The notes under the pieces: generated by a model
Seen by the model: only the letters and a program-made list of their open reading frames with translations
What the model was told of the DNA's origin: nothing
Database searches by the model: none
Position numbers and translations under genes: made by a program
Source: Taklimakanibacter sp021828105
GTDB taxonomy: Bacteria > Pseudomonadota > Alphaproteobacteria > Rhizobiales > Aestuariivirgaceae
Direction of reading: 5' to 3'
DNA: 64,000 nucleotides
NCBI GenBank assembly: GCA_021828105.1
Contig: JAKATG010000026.1
Coordinates: 1-64,000 of the forward strand
Shown: positions 16,547-24,695 of the stretch, piece by piece
Position numbering within the stretch: position 1 is the stretch's first letter
Layout: every line of letters begins with the position of its first letter

Positions 16547-17551
16547 ATGAGATGGATTTCACGACGGCTTGCTGTATTTGCAGCGGCCAGCATGTTCATG
16601 GCCGGCACCGCTTATGCCGAGACCAAGGAGATCAATTTCGGCATCATTTCGACCGAATCGACCCAGAACCTCAAGCAGTACTGGACGCCGTTCCTCGCCG
16701 ATCTCGAGAAAGAGACCGGCATCAAGATCAATCCGTTCTTTGCCTCCGACTATGCCGGCATCATCGAAGGCATGCGCTTCGGCAAGGTGCAGGTGGCCTG
16801 GTACGGCAACAAGGCCGCCATGGAAGCGGTCGACCGCGCCGAGGGCGAGGTCTTCGCCCAGTCGGTCGATGCCGAGGGCAATCCCGGCTACTGGTCGCTG
16901 CTCGTGACCAATGTCGACAACGCCAATATCAACACCGTCGATGACGTGTTGAAATGCGACAAAAGCTTGAGCTTCGGCAATGGCGATCCCAATTCGACCT
17001 CGGGCTTCCTGGTGCCGTCGGTCTTCGTCTTCGGCGCCAAGAGTGTCGATCCCAAGACCTGCTACAAGACGGTCACCAATGCCAATCATGAGACCAATCT
17101 CATGGCGGTGGTGAACAAGCAGGTCGACTTCGCCACCAACAACACCGAGAATTTGCGCAATTTCGCCAAGTCGCATCCGGACGAGCTGAAGAAGATCAAG
17201 GAAGTCTGGCGCTCGCCGCTGATCCCGTCCGATCCCATCGTCTGGCGCAGGGACCTCGACCAGGAGGCCAAGGACAAGATCCTGTCCTTCTTCATGACCT
17301 ATGGCCGTCAGGGCTCGGTCGATCAGGTCAAGGCGGCGCGCGAGAATCTCAAGAAGCTCAACTGGGCACCGTTCAAGCCGTCCTCCGATGCGCAGCTCTA
17401 TCCGATCCGCGTGCTCGAAATCTCCAAGGCCATGAACAAAGTCAAGGCGGACGAGGCGCTGAGCCAGGCCGACAAGGACGCCAAGATCAAGGAGCTCGAG
17501 GCCAAGAAAGCCGAGTTCGAGAAGCTGATGGCGGAAGTGCCGCAGACCTAA
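16547..17551 (+). CDS. phnD: phosphonate-binding periplasmic protein PhnD
   Basis: A 334-residue binding protein with a Sec signal peptide (MRWISRRLAVFAAASMFMAG, cleavage after AYA). Diagnostic segments are FGIISTESTQNLKQYWTPFL, VAWYGNKAAMEAVDRA and FGNGDPNSTSGFLVPS, which bind the phosphonate headgroup. A CAGGAGAAG ribosome binding site supports ATG 16547. A strong hairpin follows the stop codon. Confidence 0.95.
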   Translation: MRWISRRLAVFAAASMFMAGTAYAETKEINFGIISTESTQNLKQYWTPFLADLEKETGIKINPFFASDYAGIIEGMRFGKVQVAWYGNKAAMEAVDRAEGEVFAQSVDAEGNPGYWSLLVTNVDNANINTVDDVLKCDKSLSFGNGDPNSTSGFLVPSVFVFGAKSVDPKTCYKTVTNANHETNLMAVVNKQVDFATNNTENLRNFAKSHPDELKKIKEVWRSPLIPSDPIVWRRDLDQEAKDKILSFFMTYGRQGSVDQVKAARENLKKLNWAPFKPSSDAQLYPIRVLEISKAMNKVKADEALSQADKDAKIKELEAKKAEFEKLMAEVPQT

Positions 17552-17560
17552 ACAAGCATC

Positions 17561-17597
17561 TTCCCCTCTCCCGTTGCGCGGCAATGGGAGAGGGGAA
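17561..17597. repeat. strong hairpin between phnD and phnE
   Basis: TTCCCCTCTCCCGTTG (17561-17576) pairs with CAATGGGAGAGGGGAA (17582-17597) around the loop CGCGG, with a single G-T pair. No T-run follows, so it is more likely a REP-like mRNA-stabilising element than a terminator. The hairpin at 23786-23818 shares the TTCCCCTC/GAGGGGAA base and the same gene context. Confidence 0.75.
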
Positions 17598-17615
17598 CTC
17601 TCGCAGGACGCGTTG

Positions 17616-18410
17616 ATGATCACAAGTGCGATCTACATTCCTCCCGTGCCGGCGGCGCAGCGCTACGGTCAGCTCGCCTTCTGGTCGATCCTCGCGATCC
17701 TTCTGGCCTGGAGCTTCAACCCGGCCGAGATCTACCGCGCCCCGCTGCTCGTCACCGATGCCGGCAACATGGCGAAATATGCGTCAGGCTTCCTCTCGCC
17801 CAATTTCGCCGACTGGAAGCTCTATGTCAGCGAGATGCTGATCACCGTCCATATCGCGATCTGGGGCACCTTCCTCGCCATCCTGTTCGGTATCCCCTTG
17901 TCGCTTCTCGCGTCCAACAATGTCGCGCCGGTCTGGATCGTCCAGCCGGTGCGCCGGCTGATGGATGCCTGCCGGGCGATCAACGAGCTCGTCTTCGCCG
18001 TCCTCTTCGTCGTAGCCGTCGGCCTCGGCCCCTTTGCCGGCGTCATGGCGGTGTTCGTCCACAATCTCGGCATCATCTCGAAACTCTTCTCGGAAGCCGT
18101 GGAAGCCTCCGATCCACGCCCCGTCGAGGGCATTCGCGCCACGGGCGCCACGCGGCTCCAGGAAGTCATCTATGGTATCGTCCCGCAAGTGATGCCGCTG
18201 TGGCTGAGCTATGGGCTCTATCGCTTCGAATCGAATGTGCGCGGCGCCACCGTCCTCGGCATCGTCGGCGCCGGCGGCATCGGGCAACTGCTCTTCGAGA
18301 ACATCCGCGGCTTCTATTATGGCGAGACCGCCGCGATCATGATCGTCGTGGTGGTGACCGTCGCCATCATCGACATCATTTCGCAGCGTCTGCGCAAGGT
18401 GCTGGTATGA
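17616..18410 (+). CDS. phnE: phosphonate ABC transporter permease PhnE
   Basis: A 264-residue inner-membrane permease. It has six or so hydrophobic spans and the permease loop EAVEASDPRPVEGIRATGAT, followed by GATVLGIVGAGGIGQLL, typical of PhnE. I chose ATG 17616 after GCAGGACG; an ATG at 17574 in the same frame would add 14 residues encoded inside the hairpin. Overlaps the next gene by ATGA. Confidence 0.92.
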   Translation: MITSAIYIPPVPAAQRYGQLAFWSILAILLAWSFNPAEIYRAPLLVTDAGNMAKYASGFLSPNFADWKLYVSEMLITVHIAIWGTFLAILFGIPLSLLASNNVAPVWIVQPVRRLMDACRAINELVFAVLFVVAVGLGPFAGVMAVFVHNLGIISKLFSEAVEASDPRPVEGIRATGATRLQEVIYGIVPQVMPLWLSYGLYRFESNVRGATVLGIVGAGGIGQLLFENIRGFYYGETAAIMIVVVVTVAIIDIISQRLRKVLV

Positions 18411-19129
18411 GCGCTCGCTACGCTCTGTACTACGCGCCCGCCCCCGACACGCTGTTCCATGCGCTGGGCGCGCGCTGGCTCGGCCGTGACGCCTGGTCGG
18501 GAGAGACTTTGGGCCAGCCCGCGATCGAAAACTTGGCGGACCTCACCGGCGAGCCGCGCCGCTATGGCTTCCATGCGACCCTCAAGGCGCCGTTCAAGCT
18601 GGCGGCAAGTAAGAGTCGAAAAGACCTGTCGGCCTTCGCCGAAGAGTTCGCCAGGCGCCAGGCGCCGGTGATGCTGAGGAAGCTCCGCCTTGCCGCCCTC
18701 GACGGCTTCCTGGCGCTCGTCCCCGATGCCGAGAGCGATCACCTGCATGAGCTCAGCGCCTGCTGCGTCATGGATTTCGACGGCTTCCGCGGACCCTTGC
18801 ACCAGGAAGAGATCGCGCGGCGTCACCGTTCGGGTCTCAATCTGCGCCAGAGCCGGCTGCTCCTCAACTGGGGCTATCCCCATGTGCTCGACCAGTTCCG
18901 CTTCCACGTGACGCTCAGCGACAAGCTCGAGGCGGCGGACATGGCGCGCTTGCGATCCGCGGCCGAGACGCATTTTGCGGTGGCGATCGGCGCCCCGCTG
19001 CTGATCGATGCGATCACGATTTTCTGCGAGGCGGAACCGGGCGCGCCTTTCCGCGCCGAGGAGCGCTTCACGCTCGCCGGCAAGGCCGACAGGGCCTGGC
19101 CCGAAATCTGGAAACTGGGTGTGAGATGA
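18407..19129 (+). CDS. DUF1045 protein, 2H-superfamily phosphoesterase of the phn operon
   Basis: A 240-residue protein of the phosphonate-associated DUF1045 family. Two HxT motifs (GFHATLKAPF near 50-60 and FHVTLS near 165) define the 2H phosphoesterase fold, which acts on cyclic phosphates and related bonds. No phnP gene is present here. Because C-P lyase yields 5-phosphoribosyl 1,2-cyclic phosphate, this protein is the likely local candidate for ring opening; that is inference. Overlaps phnE and phnM by ATGA. Confidence 0.85.
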   Translation: MSARYALYYAPAPDTLFHALGARWLGRDAWSGETLGQPAIENLADLTGEPRRYGFHATLKAPFKLAASKSRKDLSAFAEEFARRQAPVMLRKLRLAALDGFLALVPDAESDHLHELSACCVMDFDGFRGPLHQEEIARRHRSGLNLRQSRLLLNWGYPHVLDQFRFHVTLSDKLEAADMARLRSAAETHFAVAIGAPLLIDAITIFCEAEPGAPFRAEERFTLAGKADRAWPEIWKLGVR

Positions 19130-20271
19130 CGAAGGAAAAAGTCCTCGGCAATGCGAGGATCGTGTCGGCCGCCGAGATCATCGAAGGGGCTGTGCTGCTG
19201 CGCCACGGCGTGATTGCCGATATCACGCGAGGACCGGTCGCCGCCGTCGATGTCGATCTCGACGGCGCCTATCTGCTGCCGGGCCTGGTCGAGCTTCATA
19301 CCGATCATCTCGAAAGTCATTTTCGCCCCCGGCCGGGGGTTGCCTGGCCGGCGGTCGGGGCACTTCTCGCTCATGATGCGCAGATCGCCTCGGCCGGCAT
19401 CACCACCGTCTTCGACGCCTTGCGCGCCGGCACCTTCGACACCGAGGACGGGGCCTTGCGCCGTGCCAATGGCGAGCTGAGCCAGGCGATCGTCGCGGCC
19501 CGCGCCGGCGACATGCTGCGCGCCGATCACCGCATTCATTTGCGCTGCGAATTGCCCTGCGCCGACACCTTCGACACCGCCGAGGAGCTCGTCGAGGACG
19601 GCCTCGTCGACCTCTTGTCGGTCATGGACCACACGCCGGGCGAGCGCCAGTTCGTCAGCCTCGACAAGTTCCGCGAATATTATCTCGGCAAGAACATCAT
19701 GACGGCGGACCGGCTCGAGGTGTTCATCACCGAGCGGCGCGAATTGAACATCCTCCATTCCGACCGTAACCGCCGCGCCATCGTTAATCTCGCTCTGGCC
19801 CATGGGATCAAGCTCGCGAGCCACGACGATGCGACGCTCGAGCATGTCGCGGAGGCCGTCGCCGACGGCGTCGCCATTTCGGAGTTTCCGACCACCGCGG
19901 AGGCCGCCCGCGCCGCCCATGTCAACGGCCTTTCAGTGCTGATGGGCGCGCCCAATCTGGTGCGCGGCGGCTCGCATTCCGGCAATATCCCGACCCTCGA
20001 TGTCGCCAAGGCCCGATGCCTCGACCTCATGTCCTCGGACTACGTGCCGGTGAGCCTGCTGCATGCCGCCTTTGCCTTGCCCGAGATCGCGCCCGAGATC
20101 GGCTTGCCCGAAGCCGTGACGATCGTGTCGCGCAATCCGGCCCGCGTGATGGGTCTCGACGATCGGGGCGAGATCGCGCCAGGCAAGCGCGCCGATCTCA
20201 TCGAGGTGCGCCGGGTGGATGGTTTTCCCGTCGTGCGCTCGGTCTGGCGGGCGGCGGAGCGCGTCCTCTGA
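19126..20271 (+). CDS. phnM: alpha-D-ribose 1-methylphosphonate 5-triphosphate diphosphatase PhnM
   Basis: A 381-residue amidohydrolase-superfamily enzyme that removes pyrophosphate from the ribosyl triphosphate made by PhnGHI(L). The metal-binding motif GLVELHTDHLESHF, the LLSVMDHTPGERQF segment, SHDDAT and the C-terminal NPARVMGLDDRGEIAPGKRA are all present. Length is normal. It is coupled to DUF1045 upstream and followed after one base by phnN. Confidence 0.95.
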   Translation: MTKEKVLGNARIVSAAEIIEGAVLLRHGVIADITRGPVAAVDVDLDGAYLLPGLVELHTDHLESHFRPRPGVAWPAVGALLAHDAQIASAGITTVFDALRAGTFDTEDGALRRANGELSQAIVAARAGDMLRADHRIHLRCELPCADTFDTAEELVEDGLVDLLSVMDHTPGERQFVSLDKFREYYLGKNIMTADRLEVFITERRELNILHSDRNRRAIVNLALAHGIKLASHDDATLEHVAEAVADGVAISEFPTTAEAARAAHVNGLSVLMGAPNLVRGGSHSGNIPTLDVAKARCLDLMSSDYVPVSLLHAAFALPEIAPEIGLPEAVTIVSRNPARVMGLDDRGEIAPGKRADLIEVRRVDGFPVVRSVWRAAERVL

Positions 20272-20272
20272 C

Positions 20273-20854
20273 ATGCCGCCGCTGCCGGGCAAGCTGGTTC
20301 TGGTGGTAGGACCGTCGGGCGCCGGCAAGGATAGCCTGTTGCGCCATGCAGCGGAAAGTCTCGCCGGTACCAGGCACGTCGTCTTTCCACGCCGCGTCAT
20401 CACCCGCCCGAATGGCGACGCTACGGAAGCCCATGACAGCATGACAGCGGAAGACTTCCGCAAGGCCGAGGCGAGAGGCCACTTCGCTCTGTCCTGGGAG
20501 GCGCATGGCCTTCATTACGGCATTCCCGTTACGATCCTGAATGACCTTGCGGCCGGCCGGGCCGTCGCCGTCAATGTCTCACGTGCCGTCATTGCAGAGG
20601 CGGGAATCCGCTTTCCCAACCTGGCCGTGCTCCATGTCACGGCACCCGTGTCGGTCATCGCCGCGCGGCTGGCCGGGCGCGGGCGCGAGTCCCCTGAGGA
20701 CATCGCCCGGCGCATCGAACGTGAGCCGCCGCATTTCGAGGCGCGCTTCGATACGGTCACCATCGTCAACGACACGACGCTCGAGCGCGCCGGTCTCGCT
20801 TTCACCACCGCCCTCTTGCGATTTGTCGAGGTCAGCCATGCCGCGCCTGTCTGA
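20273..20854 (+). CDS. phnN: ribose 1,5-bisphosphate phosphokinase PhnN
   Basis: A 193-residue P-loop kinase that converts ribose 1,5-bisphosphate to PRPP, linking the C-P lyase product to nucleotide metabolism. It has Walker A GPSGAGKDSLL, then RRVITRP and HGLHYGIP segments typical of the guanylate-kinase-like PhnN family. ATG 20273 was chosen because it follows the phnM stop; the frame is open further upstream. The 3' end overlaps the next gene by 17 bases. Confidence 0.92.
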   Translation: MPPLPGKLVLVVGPSGAGKDSLLRHAAESLAGTRHVVFPRRVITRPNGDATEAHDSMTAEDFRKAEARGHFALSWEAHGLHYGIPVTILNDLAAGRAVAVNVSRAVIAEAGIRFPNLAVLHVTAPVSVIAARLAGRGRESPEDIARRIEREPPHFEARFDTVTIVNDTTLERAGLAFTTALLRFVEVSHAAPV

Positions 20855-21473
20855 GACGCCCTATTTCCATGACGGCGCCGTCGTCATCGGCTCGACGCTC
20901 GGCCGCTATGTCGAGATCGGCGCCGGATCCCGTATCACCGAGAGCATCTTCGGCGACTACAGCTATACCGACCGCTATGCCGACATCGCCTATTCGACCC
21001 TCGGCAAGTTCGTGAATGTCGCGGCCTTCGTGCGCATCAATCCGGGCGAGCATCCCTATCAGCGCGCCTCGCTGCATCATTTCATGTATCGCTCGGAATA
21101 TTACTGGCCGGAGGAGAAAGGCGAGGAAGCGATCTTCGACTGGCGGCGCTCGCGCGGCGCCGTCATCGGCCACGACACCTGGATCGGCCATGGCTCGGTG
21201 ATCATGAAGGGCGTCACCATTGGCGATGGCGCCATCGTGGGCTCGCTCTCGGTCGTAACTAAAGATGTCCCCGCCTATGCGATCGTCGCGGGCAAGCCGG
21301 CGCAGTTCATCAAGTGGCGCCATCCGCAAGCCATAGGCCGGCGCCTGCAGGCACTCGCCTGGTGGGACTGGGACCACGCGACACTGCGCCAGGCGCTCGA
21401 GGATTTCCGCACGCTGACAGTCGAGGCCTTCCTCGAGCGCTACGAGGCAATGCCCATGCAGAAGGTCGGCTAG
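20838..21473 (+). CDS. phosphonate-cluster hexapeptide-repeat acetyltransferase
   Basis: A 211-residue left-handed beta-helix transferase of the type often encoded in C-P lyase operons. Hexapeptide repeats are visible (VIGSTLGRYVEIGAGSRI, then GAVIGHDTWIGHGSVIMKGV and IGDGAIVGSLSVV). The C-terminal DVPAYAIVAGKPAQFIKWR is shared with chloramphenicol/streptogramin acetyltransferases. It may acetylate aminoalkylphosphonates, as the unrelated PhnO does elsewhere, but this is not shown. Last gene of the phn operon. Confidence 0.85.
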   Translation: MPRLSETPYFHDGAVVIGSTLGRYVEIGAGSRITESIFGDYSYTDRYADIAYSTLGKFVNVAAFVRINPGEHPYQRASLHHFMYRSEYYWPEEKGEEAIFDWRRSRGAVIGHDTWIGHGSVIMKGVTIGDGAIVGSLSVVTKDVPAYAIVAGKPAQFIKWRHPQAIGRRLQALAWWDWDHATLRQALEDFRTLTVEAFLERYEAMPMQKVG

Positions 21474-21542
21474 CCTCCACTCTTTCCTGCAACTACGGCT
21501 TCAAGGCTTGTGCCCGCGCATGCGGGGACAGGCCTTCGCCCC

Positions 21543-21570
21543 TTGACGCTCGATAGCCGCCGACTATAGT
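21543..21570 (+). promoter_or_regulatory. sigma-70-like promoter for the SDR/importer operon
   Basis: TTGACG (21543-21548), a 16-base spacer and TATAGT (21565-21570), in the 143-base gap after the phn operon and 46 bases before the SDR start codon. It is one of the best consensus promoters in the window. No operator-like dyad is obvious next to it. Confidence 0.5.
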
Positions 21571-21616
21571 CCATGTCCGGCATACTAGATTAAAGTCCAC
21601 CATTACGGAAAAGCAC

Positions 21617-22393
21617 ATGGGATTGCTCGCCGGCAAAATCTGCCTCGTCAGCGGTGCGGGCCAGGGCCTGGGGCGCGCGGTGTCCCACGAAATGGCGGAC
21701 GAAGGCGCCCATGTCATGCTGCTGGAGCGCAATGCCGAGACCGTCGCCACGGTGGCCGCCGAGGTCGAGGCCAAGGGCGGCAGCGTCACGCCCTATCCGC
21801 TCGATGTCACCGATTATGACCGCTATCGCGAGATCGTCGCCGATGTGATCGCCAAGCACGGGCGCATCGACGTGCTGGTCAACAATGCCGCGATCAACCC
21901 GCCGACCCGCACCATCCTCGACGACACGCTGGAGGACTGGCGGCGCACCATCGCCATCAATCTCGAGGCCGTCTATATGGGCAGCAAGCTGGTGGCGCCC
22001 CATATGGTGAAGCAGGAATGGGGGCGCATCATCCACGTCGCCTCGATCCAGGGCTTTGCCTCGAGCGGCGAGGCCGGCGCCTACAACGCCGCCAAGGGCG
22101 GCATCATCGCCTATACCCAATCCATGGCGGTCGAGCTCGGCCGCTACAATATTCTCGTCAATGCGGTGGCGCCCGGTTTCATGGTGACGCCGATGTCGAT
22201 CGTCAACGGCGTCGATGAGACGACGACACCCGACTTCATCGAATGGTATGTGCGCCGGCGCAAGATCCCCTTGGGCCGCAGCGGCCTGCCCGAGGACGTC
22301 TCGGGCACCGTCGTCTTCCTGGCCTCCGACTATTGCCGCTACATGACCGGGCAATTGCTGGTGGTCGATGGCGGGCTGATGAGCACATTCTGA
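21617..22393 (+). CDS. SDR family NAD(P)-dependent oxidoreductase
   Basis: A 258-residue classical short-chain dehydrogenase. It shows cofactor motif SGAGQGLGRA near the N-terminus, NNAA (about 90), and active-site Ser followed by YNAAK. The C-terminus MTGQLLVVDGG is typical. It heads an operon with a sugar-type importer and a mutarotase-like protein, so it probably oxidises a sugar or polyol brought in by that importer. Substrate not determinable. Confidence 0.88.
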   Translation: MGLLAGKICLVSGAGQGLGRAVSHEMADEGAHVMLLERNAETVATVAAEVEAKGGSVTPYPLDVTDYDRYREIVADVIAKHGRIDVLVNNAAINPPTRTILDDTLEDWRRTIAINLEAVYMGSKLVAPHMVKQEWGRIIHVASIQGFASSGEAGAYNAAKGGIIAYTQSMAVELGRYNILVNAVAPGFMVTPMSIVNGVDETTTPDFIEWYVRRRKIPLGRSGLPEDVSGTVVFLASDYCRYMTGQLLVVDGGLMSTF

Positions 22394-22440
22394 CCGAGAA
22401 CGACTATCATAATGAGTGAGGAACAGGGAAGGCATCAGCC

Positions 22441-23781
22441 ATGAGCACCATCAAGATACCCAATATCTCGCGTCGTGATTTCCTGATGACATCGGCGGGG
22501 CTCAGCGCCGCCGCCGCTTTCGGCCTGCCCACGGGCGCCCGCGCCGAGGACAAGACCCTCGACATGTGGTGGTGGGGCCAGCAGGAGCTGCCCGGCCTGC
22601 AGAAATTCGTCGACGACTCGATTGCCGCCTACAAGGACGCGACGGTCAAGTCGATGCTGCAGGACACCGCCGTGGTGATCTCGCAGTTCCAGACCGCGGC
22701 CGCCGCCGGCAAGGCGCCCGATATCCAGTATCTATGGAACGGCGTCTATCACATGGAGAGCGTGTGGCTGGGCTATCTCAAGGGCCTGAAAGGTCTGGTG
22801 AAGGACGACATCCTCACCGCCTCCAACCCGACCGCGCTCAGCCGCTTCGGCGGCAATATCTACCGCGTCGGCTGGTATCCGCTGCCGATGTTCTGGTGCT
22901 ACAACAAGACCCTGTTCGAGAAGGCCGGCCTCGATCCCGAAGCGCCGCCCAAGACCTGGGACGACCTGCTCGCCGCCTGCGAGAAGCTCAAATCCGCCGG
23001 CATCGAGCCTTTGGGCGGCGGCATCCAGGACGGCTATTGGAGTGAATGGTACATCACCCATTCCCTGCCGCAGAATCTCGATTCCTTCGGCGAGGCGGTC
23101 GAGCTCATCATCGGCGAGAAGGATTTCCGCGATCCAAAATATCACGAGCACTGGACGAAGCTCGAAGAGCTCAAGAAGAAGGGCTATCTCAACAAGGACA
23201 TGTCGTCGCTCGAGCTCTATCCCGGCATCGATCTCGTCGCTGCAGGCAAGCTCGCCATCGGCCAGACGATCGGCACCAGGCTTCCCGCCGACAGCAAGGC
23301 GACCGGCGGCAAGATCGGCTTCATGACCATGCCGATCTTCGGCAAGGGCAAGCTTGCCGGCGTTCCCGTGGTCGACGTCCAGGGGCTCGGCATCTCGACC
23401 AACGCCGAGGATCCGCAAGCGGCGGCCGCCTTCCTCGAATATCTGAACTCGCCCGAGCGGCTGAAGGCCTTCTGGGACGCGACCGGCTGGCTCCCGTCCA
23501 ACACGACCTTCGATGCGAGCGTCATCACCGATCCGTCGGTCAGGGCATTGTGGGAGAATTGGGGCCTCAAGCCCAATATCTCCAACGTGACCAATCTGGT
23601 GCCGGGCCAGTTCTATGAGCGCGCCGCCATCCCGACCGGCCAGCAGATCGTCCAGGGCTCGATGACCGGCGAGCAGGCGGGCGAGCTCGCCGCCAACACC
23701 GCCAAGGAATGGCGCGACTTCAATCCCGACATGGTCGAGAACTACCGCAAATGGGCCGTCGACCTGTCGGCGCCGCTTTGA
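22441..23781 (+). CDS. sugar ABC transporter substrate-binding protein (CUT1 type), Tat signal
   Basis: A 446-residue extracellular solute-binding protein. The N-terminus contains the twin-arginine motif SRRDFL followed by a hydrophobic stretch ending in ARAE. Mature features are MWWWGQQELPGL, AGKAPDIQYLWNG and YNKTLFEKAGLDPEAPPKTW, typical of CUT1 sugar-binding proteins. It is followed by a perfect 15-bp hairpin and two permease genes; no ATPase gene is in the operon. Confidence 0.9.
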   Translation: MSTIKIPNISRRDFLMTSAGLSAAAAFGLPTGARAEDKTLDMWWWGQQELPGLQKFVDDSIAAYKDATVKSMLQDTAVVISQFQTAAAAGKAPDIQYLWNGVYHMESVWLGYLKGLKGLVKDDILTASNPTALSRFGGNIYRVGWYPLPMFWCYNKTLFEKAGLDPEAPPKTWDDLLAACEKLKSAGIEPLGGGIQDGYWSEWYITHSLPQNLDSFGEAVELIIGEKDFRDPKYHEHWTKLEELKKKGYLNKDMSSLELYPGIDLVAAGKLAIGQTIGTRLPADSKATGGKIGFMTMPIFGKGKLAGVPVVDVQGLGISTNAEDPQAAAAFLEYLNSPERLKAFWDATGWLPSNTTFDASVITDPSVRALWENWGLKPNISNVTNLVPGQFYERAAIPTGQQIVQGSMTGEQAGELAANTAKEWRDFNPDMVENYRKWAVDLSAPL

Positions 23782-24692
23782 TCTCTTCCCCTCGCCCCGC
23801 GAAGCGGGGCGAGGGGAAAGCGCTGTCGAAGCTCAAGCCCTATCTCTATGTGCTGCCGCTGGTGGCGCTCCTGGCTTCCGTCTTCGGCTATCCGCTGGTC
23901 CGCATCTTCGAATTCAGCTTCAAGCTGGTGCGCGGCGTCGACGGCCCGTGGATCGGCTTGCGCAATTACCAGCTGATCCTGTCGCAATCGCTGTTCTGGG
24001 AATCGGTGCTGCACAATATCCAGCTCCTGCTGGCGATCCCCGCCATGGTCGTCATCTCGCTCCTGATCTCGATCCTGCTCTATGAGCGCGTTCCCGGCTG
24101 GAAGCTCTATCGCATCATCGTCTTCGTGCCTTTCGTGCTCGCCATCCCGATCATCGCCGTGATCATGAAGCGCATGTTCCAGTTCTCAGGCCCGGTGAAC
24201 GAAGTCCTGAGGTGGCTGAGCCTCGATTTCCTGGCGCTCGACTGGATCGGCTCTTCCGATGTCGCGCTGTGGACGGTGATGATCCTGATCATCTGGCGCG
24301 AATCCGCCCTCGGCATCATCCTCTTCCTCGCCCGCCTCCTGAGCCTCGATGAATCGGTGATCGAGGCCGGCAAGCTCGACGGCGCCAATTGGGGGCAGCG
24401 CGTGTGGCACATCATCCTGCCGCAGATGAAAGGCGTCATCGAGTTCTTCGCCGTGGTCAGCGTCATCACCATGCTGGCCTCGGTCTTCGCCTATGTCTTC
24501 GTCATGGGCGGCGGCCGCGGCGGTCCCGGCACCGCGACCATGGTGATCGAGCTCTATATCTTCAATGCGCTGATCCGCATCAGCCTGCCGGGCATCGCGT
24601 CGGCAGCCTCGGTGCTGCTGTTCGGCGTGTCGGTGCTGCTGATCTTCCCGATGTTCCGGGCGCGCCGCCGGGTCAGGGAGCAGGAAGGCTAG
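23778..24692 (+). CDS. sugar ABC transporter permease (MalF type)
   Basis: Inner-membrane permease with about six spans starting at LKPYLYVLPLVALLASVFGY, and the EAA-type loop VIEAGKLDGANWGQRVWHIILP. The start is uncertain. TTG 23778 overlaps the upstream stop but has no ribosome binding site and would encode the hairpin in the protein. A CTG at 23823 is well placed behind GAGGGG in the hairpin's 3' arm but is a rare start. ATG 23751 would overlap the previous gene by 31 bases. The mature protein from about LSKLKPY is not in doubt. Confidence 0.82.
   Translation: MISSPRPAKRGEGKALSKLKPYLYVLPLVALLASVFGYPLVRIFEFSFKLVRGVDGPWIGLRNYQLILSQSLFWESVLHNIQLLLAIPAMVVISLLISILLYERVPGWKLYRIIVFVPFVLAIPIIAVIMKRMFQFSGPVNEVLRWLSLDFLALDWIGSSDVALWTVMILIIWRESALGIILFLARLLSLDESVIEAGKLDGANWGQRVWHIILPQMKGVIEFFAVVSVITMLASVFAYVFVMGGGRGGPGTATMVIELYIFNALIRISLPGIASAASVLLFGVSVLLIFPMFRARRRVREQEG
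23786..23818. repeat. perfect 15-bp hairpin between binding protein and permease
   Basis: TTCCCCTCGCCCCGC (23786-23800) and GCGGGGCGAGGGGAA (23804-23818) pair perfectly around the loop GAA. No T-run follows. It lies five bases after the binding-protein stop and upstream of, or inside, the 5' end of the permease gene. Same context as the phnD-phnE hairpin. Confidence 0.8.
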
Positions 24693-24695
24693 ACC

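Noticed and set aside
23786..23818. Hairpins in importer operons as intrinsic terminators
   Set aside because: None of the hairpins after binding-protein genes has a T-run, and downstream genes clearly belong to the same systems.
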